Shown here piece after piece: positions 58,047 through 64,000 of a stretch of 64,000 bases of DNA (positions are counted from its first letter, which is position 1; each line of letters starts with the position of its first letter). Location of the stretch: positions 6,572,001-6,636,000 of the forward strand of contig OU015665.1 in assembly GCA_907165275.2 (NCBI GenBank). The letters are read 5' to 3'. The notes beneath the pieces are model-generated. The model ran no database searches and was not told the origin of the DNA. It saw nothing but the letters and a program-made list of their open reading frames with translations. A program made the position numbers and the translations under genes. This DNA comes from Zygaena filipendulae. Lineage: Eukaryota; Arthropoda; Insecta; Lepidoptera; Zygaenidae.

Positions 58047-59667
58047 CTAAAAACAAAAAAGTTATGAATGAAACGACTATTCTACAATACACTTCATAGC
58101 AAAAGGGATCAAAGAAACTGTGCATTCACATAATCATATCATAATCAGAGGTTCGTTCGCTTGTAATGATAGTGTTTGACGAAAGTCTCATAATAATCAG
58201 TTGTCAGCAAAATAATAAGCTAACATTGCGCTATGATAATTGTGTTTCAGAGTTTCACAACCCTAGTAGACCTCCCGAAATGTTTACTGTAGAGAGAGTT
58301 GCGACAAAACACTGACCGGCGCTTGTTTCATGATAACATTGCAAAATCAACGGTAAATTAGTAGCATCGTGACACAGTCCTGCGGATCTGATTATAGAAA
58401 TTGAAAATTAATTGCATTGATCTTTTGAACCGTTGCCAAATGTTCGCGATTTCTGTATTTTATTGGCCGAATAGAATGTAAGTGATTGTTATAAAATATC
58501 AAGTTTATGTGTGAACACTTCTTTATATTGTAAGTTAAATAATATAGAGCGTTCCATACAATGCTTACATAAGTGTTACACTTTTAAAAGTAATGATGCT
58601 GTAACTTTTTATTTAACAGTTCAGTTTATTGGCTCGTAAATTAATGAACATTGCAAATTTGATGCCGTCATATTCCTTATTAGTTTCTTTGAAATCTGTA
58701 AATAAAACATTATGAGTACAGGGTTGAATAAATCTTCATATTAATCCATTCCAATTTGAAAAATGTTATAATATGTAGATTTCTATAACTAAACTGATTA
58801 ACTGACTTTCTATAAGTGACTGATTAAGATTAGATAATATTGTACCTACCTATATAGGTACAAAGTGGGAGTGATACCTACTGATGTATAAACCTATCAT
58901 TAGAATCATAAATTTGCCTAATATATTATGGATCTTTTTGATAAAATGGTATCAAATACGTTGTTATGAATAGTAATGGGTTTAATATGCAAAAATAACG
59001 ATAATATTATGTAAAAATGTATCTGTTATTAATAAAGCGGTTATATTAATGATTTGATAAACCAAAAATAATTTGTTTATAGCCGTGAAATCGATTAGCG
59101 GCCACGCTTCGTGCGCACGCGACTCTCATTTGTAATCGTAAACTTTTATTTTCTACAGTGCAGTGGTCGGAGTTCCGTGTCTAAAGTTTTGAGAGATGAG
59201 ATAGCCTCATTTTGTCGGTAACATCATTAGCAGCTACTTACAAATTACTGTGAACTATAAAATAATACGATATTAGGTTTTGGAGTATAAAATAATATTT
59301 TTTATAAAGTATCTATTCTATGTTACTAAAGTGGTCTATTAGTAGTAATTTCCAATCAATGAAATATTTTTTAGAATCGGTAAGTATAGTACATAGTTCC
59401 TGAAATTATTCCTATATCCAAAGTTATAAACTTTACCCTTTTATAATATTAGTGTCGACTATTAATTACAATCTCTATATCAAATATATACCTAGTTACC
59501 ACCTGTATGAATGTCGGTATTCGTGTAGAAACTCCTAACATTGACATGAACCATTTTTTTGGTTGTAAGGTTTCTTGTGATCATACGTCCAATGCGTTAT
59601 TCTTCGTTTGTATGTGTTAGGTGCTTAATGTTAGATGTGACAACCTGGCATAATAGTATATTTCATT
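58047..59667. other. AT-rich DNA upstream of the proposed exon
   Basis: About 1.6 kb, no further exon with good splice signals found on the minus strand. A GC-richer scrap at 59097-59125. Confidence 0.4.
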
Positions 59668-59775
59668 ACGAGTGCGGAAAGCCTGTCATTGCAAAGAGCA
59701 TTGACAAATGTCTACCCGAGCTACAGTCTGTCTACAGTCGGAACTCTTTGCAATGACGGTTCCGTACGTGTACTG
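59668..59775. repeat. Short inverted-repeat element
   Basis: gtcattgcaaagag (59685-59698) and ctctttgcaatgac (59744-59757) form a perfect 14-bp inverted pair. The arms extend imperfectly outward through gtgcggaa and ttccgtac. Size about 108 bp, MITE-like. Confidence 0.55.
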
Positions 59776-59884
59776 AACAACTATTTTTAATACAGTTGCG
59801 AAAAAATGAAGCAATTTAATAAAATAATAAAAACAAAAAATTTTTTGGAAAATAGCGTCAACCGTAAAAGAATATAAGCAGACA

Positions 59885-60015
59885 TATTTTTTTTGTTTTC
59901 TTCACCCATTCTGGGTGGGCAAAGGGAACTATGCCCACAGCCAAGTCTTCAGTAGATTTTTTTTTTATATGAAATGAAAATGAAATTTAATGAGATGAAA
60001 TGAAATGAAACCTAA
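59885..60015. repeat. Interspersed repeat scrap plus (GAAAT)n
   Basis: cttcacccattctgggtggg with gcaaagggaactatgcccac forms a short hairpin. It is followed by a T-run and then a degenerate GAAAT microsatellite (about 59969-60010). Confidence 0.5.
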
Positions 60016-61094
60016 CCTAACTCATTGAATCAAATCATTAAATCTGATATTGAAACAAATTAGTAGCTTCTTTTTAGAAATATTTGCATGAATCATAAAA
60101 ACTTCTACGAATTCGTGGAAATAACTTCGTGGTTAGTTTTTCTTTTTAATAGACATTATTTTGATAGTTGGGAAAGAGAACGCACGAGTTCGGAAAAGGT
60201 AAAGAAAAAGCTCGAGTATGTAATAGCCCACATCCCGAACGCTATACGTCCCTACAATATGCCACTTTTTGAGCAATTGTATTAAAAAAGTCTTTTCCAG
60301 ATTGTTTAGAATTTAGAATTTCCTGGGTTTGGATCTTTGTACAATATTGATCCTATTGCAGATAAGAATTTTAATTATTGTACATAATATTATATCCGAA
60401 TTTCGTTGTGCATGCGTTATCAATTAATTAATTGATTTTGTTTATAAAAAAAATTGTTAATTACAACATAACTTTCTGCTGACTGACATTCGTATAACAA
60501 TTATGAGTAATGATGATACGATTATTGCTTAACCAGATGGGTATTTTTTTACATCGTACATATTATATACTAGCGATATTGTGCATGAATGAGTAACAAT
60601 ACCTTGCCGAAACAATAAGTGTATTATAAACAATTTGTGGACTCCATTAGAGGTTCGTCTATTGAATAAAGTGGACCACGCGCCGTTCTTTCGCATTAGC
60701 TACGAGACACACTGCCTGGTACGATAGCAAGTATGCACCAACGTTGGTGAAACATTTTTGCCCCATTCAACTTTGTCAGCATTCATTTATAATCGGGTGT
60801 AAGTTTTGTATGTTCTTTCTTTGTTTTGTAGCTTAAGTTTCATAAACGTTTATGACATTTTCAGTTTTTTTTTTTACGACTGTGTAATGTCTCGTCTGTA
60901 AAGGATAACATCACATTTTTTGTCATACCTACGTTTTTCCATCCTTGAATGTAGGTATTTATTTGTGCGATTACATTAAGTTATCTGTGAAAGATTTAGA
61001 CCTAGAAGACAGGCATTGTTTCTGTAATTTGCATTAAATCACCTCATTATCTATTACATTACATCTTTATACGTTATAAATCAAAGTCTTCCGC
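60016..61094. other. AT-rich DNA, one short ORF
   Basis: A 65-codon plus-strand ORF at 60088-60285 (MNHKNFYEFVEITSW...) has fairly normal amino-acid composition but no recognised domain or splice signals. Coding status is unsupported. Confidence 0.3.
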
Positions 61095-61408
61095 CGCGTC
61101 TATCGGTCTCTCTGTTCGCGATAAACTTAAAAACTACTGAATGGATTTTCATGCGGTTTTCACTAATATAGATAGAGTGATTTATGAGGAAGATTTAGGT
61201 AGTCAAGGTTTTGTGTAAATTTGTTGGAATATGATAATAATTGTTGGATGTGTAGGAAAAATAATCTGTTACGCCTCAATCGATCACCACGAAATTTTGC
61301 ATATACATTGTCAGTGCCCAGGTGTACAAAGAAGGATATGGGGTACATTTAATCTCGGGATTCCTGCTGGAACTCCGAAATTACCGCGGGTGAAACCGCA
61401 GCAAATAT
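61095..61408 (+). mobile_element. Degenerate composite Helitron-like element
   Basis: ctctctgttcgcgataaac with aactactgaatggattttca, then a second body ttacgcctcaatcgatcacc and gaactccgaaattaccgcgg, ending in gggtgaaaccgcagc without CTAG. Two subfamilies appear joined, as at 8318-8602. Confidence 0.55.
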
Positions 61409-61914
61409 CTTCTTATACATAATTTAAGGTTTTTTAAACAAATGTTAAACGCTTGTAGCGTCAGTGTGTGCGATATGTTTCACATCACATACAATGGGCG
61501 ATGATTTTGATACACAAAGCGATGGGAGCTTCATTATGATTAGTCGTCGTTCAAGATTGATGTGACACTGTGGTGTAACTTTGCAATGAATAGTTTCCCA
61601 TGTAGGTTAAGGTTACAATGTGAAGTAAGGTGTGTTATTCAAAGAAATACCGGCATATCTAACTCCTTAAACAATAGAGCAAAAAAAAAAATGTGGCCAG
61701 TCTGAAAACCTTCTCGAAAGTTTTAGATTTTTTTTCAACTTTGCGTCATTAATTTATATCCTTAGCTATCAAAGTGATATTAAATATTATAAAATTGTAA
61801 GTCTCACAAGAGTCTTATTTACTTATTTATATAGGTATTATAGGTGACAAAATAGAGAAAAACTCGGTTTAGTTATTCTCCCGGTACAGAAATGTTCCTC
61901 TTGCCAGACATACA
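61409..61914. other. AT-rich spacer
   Basis: No gene or repeat recognised. Confidence 0.4.
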
Positions 61915-62286
61915 ATGTGGAAAAGTTTTGCATACGACAAATCTGTCGTGGTCTGCGGCCGTCGAAGCACAACTTCTGGTTTCTTTGGCGAGTTTATCGT
62001 CACGTTTCATTTTTCTACTTTTGAGAGAGACGCAATAAACAGAGTCGTAATAAACTTAAGAAAAGAAGGTCGTGCTAAAATCTTTGTACAAAGAATAAAA
62101 ATTCGAATGGCTCGTTTAAACAAAATATTATGTTACTCCACAGATTTTATAGATGATACAGTATGTAATTACGTTCGTACAAACGGCAGTTCGCTCGAAA
62201 TAACAATAATTAAGTCGTTTTCCGTCTCACTCGACACCCATGTAATACTGACTCAGTTCATTTTACTCACAGTTGCTCACATATAA
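61915..62286 (+). CDS. Hypothetical 123-codon ORF
   Basis: The longest open frame outside the protease array and hamlet. It starts with ATG in acaATGTGG and carries a moderately basic middle (NLRKEGRAKIFVQRIKIRMARL) and a hydrophobic C-terminus. No signal peptide, known motif or homologue is recognised, and no promoter or splice evidence is seen. It may be chance in a somewhat GC-richer patch. Listed as the best of the unplaced ORFs on this side of the proposed exon. Confidence 0.2.
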   Translation: MWKSFAYDKSVVVCGRRSTTSGFFGEFIVTFHFSTFERDAINRVVINLRKEGRAKIFVQRIKIRMARLNKILCYSTDFIDDTVCNYVRTNGSSLEITIIKSFSVSLDTHVILTQFILLTVAHI

Positions 62287-63184
62287 TGTTAGTGCCATGT
62301 TTTTGAATAGTAGGTACTGTTTTAAAAGTTTATTAAATGCTTTAGTAATTTAAATAGTTTTTATACTTACACGTCATGTCTTTGCCTATGCATGTATTAT
62401 TACATGTTTCTATAAAGTCAATTTTTAAAGATTATAGATTAATATAAATTATAGAAATTTCTCATTACTAATTTTTTATTACATAAAAGCATCGAACACA
62501 TCAGGAATGGAACTAATAAGTCCATATTCATTCAGATACAATAAGTGGTTGTCGATAGCATCGTGTTTGGTAAAGTAACTTAAAAAGCAAAGAAACCAAA
62601 TAGCGATAGTACATTATATCTAGTGTGATGACTGATTCAACAAATAAATTTTATTCAGTGATAATAGTCATATATATAATTTCAGTGCAGGCTTGATAAA
62701 TGAAAGAGTATGAATTTAAAGCACCTATTTATATGTGAGTTGGATACTCGTATGAACCTTATAAAGGTTATTGCAGAGTGACCGAGACCGGACGCGTTTA
62801 CGAGCGATCGCCGTAGTCCTTAATATAATTTGATGATGCACATTTGCCCTTTTTTATATTCTTTTTTTTTATTACTTTCGAAAGTGATTTCTGTATGGTA
62901 CGTTGCGAAATGAATGGATCGATTCGAAATACGGTCGTGTCTCTCAAAGGAATATTGAGATGATTGGAATATTATTCCTGGTTATAAATATTATATTATA
63001 AATATATATATAATATTATAAACTTGTTTTTTTTAAAGCATAAAAACCTTTGCGGTACAGAAGTACCTGCAGGTAAAAATTTGAAAAGTTCTTTTTGTGT
63101 AGGGTGTTTATTTCAACAAAATTGTCACATCACTTATTTATGTAGGTCATAAGACTGATATAGTACGTACCTAAATTGTTTTTG
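62287..63184. other. AT-rich DNA, no gene seen
   Basis: Nothing recognised. Confidence 0.4.
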
Positions 63185-63207
63185 TATATATATATATATA
63201 TATATAC
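63185..63207. repeat. (TA)n microsatellite
   Basis: A run of at least 11 TA dinucleotides beside the SINE fragment. Confidence 0.85.
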
Positions 63208-63305
63208 GTACATAGTTATGATACTCGTAGGTCCATCACATAAATGTTTTCGGGGATCGAACCCGCAACACATGGCGCAGCAGCTAGGTTCACGAAAAAT
63301 AACAC
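63208..63305 (-). mobile_element. tRNA-derived SINE fragment
   Basis: Minus strand: tagctgctgcgccatgtgtt then gcgggttcgatccccg (63264-63249), a good B box, then aaaacatttatgtgatgg. This B-box-plus-ATTT(A/G)TGTGATG arrangement is typical of lepidopteran tRNA-like SINEs. It ends at the (TA)n run, which may be its tail. Confidence 0.5.
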
Positions 63306-64000
63306 CAATGGTGCTGTAAAATACATAGTCGTTGACGATTAACATATAGTTATATATAAACCAACAGAAACCTGTTATAAAGGCAGAATACCTATACGGA
63401 AAAAAACGATCAGATTCCCGTTAAAAGTAAACAATAATAATGACGTCGTAACTCATTCTAGGCTCAATATCCTTTTTGATATGAGAAAAAGAAATCCTTT
63501 GAGAGTGACTCATTCGGGAATTTCATCGAGATTGTATTTACAATGTGGATTAAGACTAAAATGGTGTTAATTCACCGGCGAGATACCATGGACGTGGCGT
63601 TTCCACGGAATCACGTTAGTCAAGAGTCGAGACGCGTAATTGGGTAGTTTTTTTTCCTTACGTCTGCAATAAGGAAGTACGTACACAGTCGCGCCGAGTT
63701 GTAGATCTCAACGCGAGCAACATGCACACCGAATATTATTATGTTTAAATGTAAGGTCTGTACAAAACTAAATATAATATTATAATAGAATAAATTCCGG
63801 ATGTTGTTTTTTTGCCTAGTGAGCTTGTTTAAAATGTTAAAATAAAGGATGATATTTTATACAGTAAATGAATACATAATATATAAAGAAACTAACTAGA
63901 CAAATGTATAAAATGCGTAAGAAGTATCTTTGTGGACAAAGTAAAAAAGTTAATATAGTTTTTTCAATGAAAATGTCAATAATTGTACAGTCTTCCTACA
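63306..64000. other. Right-edge non-coding DNA
   Basis: No exon with good splice signals or repeat was recognised. A GC-richer stretch at 63570-63725 could be regulatory. Confidence 0.35.

Overview
This window is AT-rich insect nuclear DNA, almost certainly from a moth or butterfly. It has no operon structure, long AT-rich non-coding stretches and few genes. It carries dozens of interspersed elements that start with TC, end in a GC-rich hairpin plus CTAG, and sit between A and T, which is the structure of lepidopteran Helitrons (Lep1-like). The hexamer TAGGTA/TACCTA is also very common throughout.

Layout. At the left edge (358-1163, minus strand) lies the last coding exon of a PRDM3/PRDM16 (MECOM/hamlet) zinc-finger regulator. 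It has a PLDLR CtBP-binding motif and the three diagnostic C-terminal C2H2 fingers. At 57974-58046 on the same strand is a 73-nt open segment with an excellent acceptor and a GTAAGT donor. Its phase fits the hamlet exon exactly, so I propose that it is the preceding hamlet exon. If so, 1164-57973 is one intron of about 56.8 kb and everything between is nested in it.

Inside that intron, on the same strand, is a tandem array of four single-exon S1-family serine protease genes (8599-14481). The first is a pseudo-protease: the catalytic Ser is Thr, the activation site is lost, and its stop codon comes from a neighbouring Helitron end. The second and fourth look intact and secreted, with Ala at the S1-pocket position 189. 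The third is split inside its catalytic GDSG codons by an 823-bp GC-rich retrotransposon copy with a 20-nt A tail and a perfect 13-bp target duplication. The copies share flanking DNA, so the repeat unit is gene plus promoter of about 1.2 kb.

The remaining 49 kb is mostly Helitron copies (about 30, both orientations, some dimeric or nested), foldback MITEs, a perfect 76-bp palindrome, SINE-like fragments, microsatellites and a few GC/CpG-rich islands that could be enhancers or promoters. Several exon-like ORFs are given at low confidence. No tRNA gene, rRNA gene, CRISPR array or recognisable viral gene was seen.
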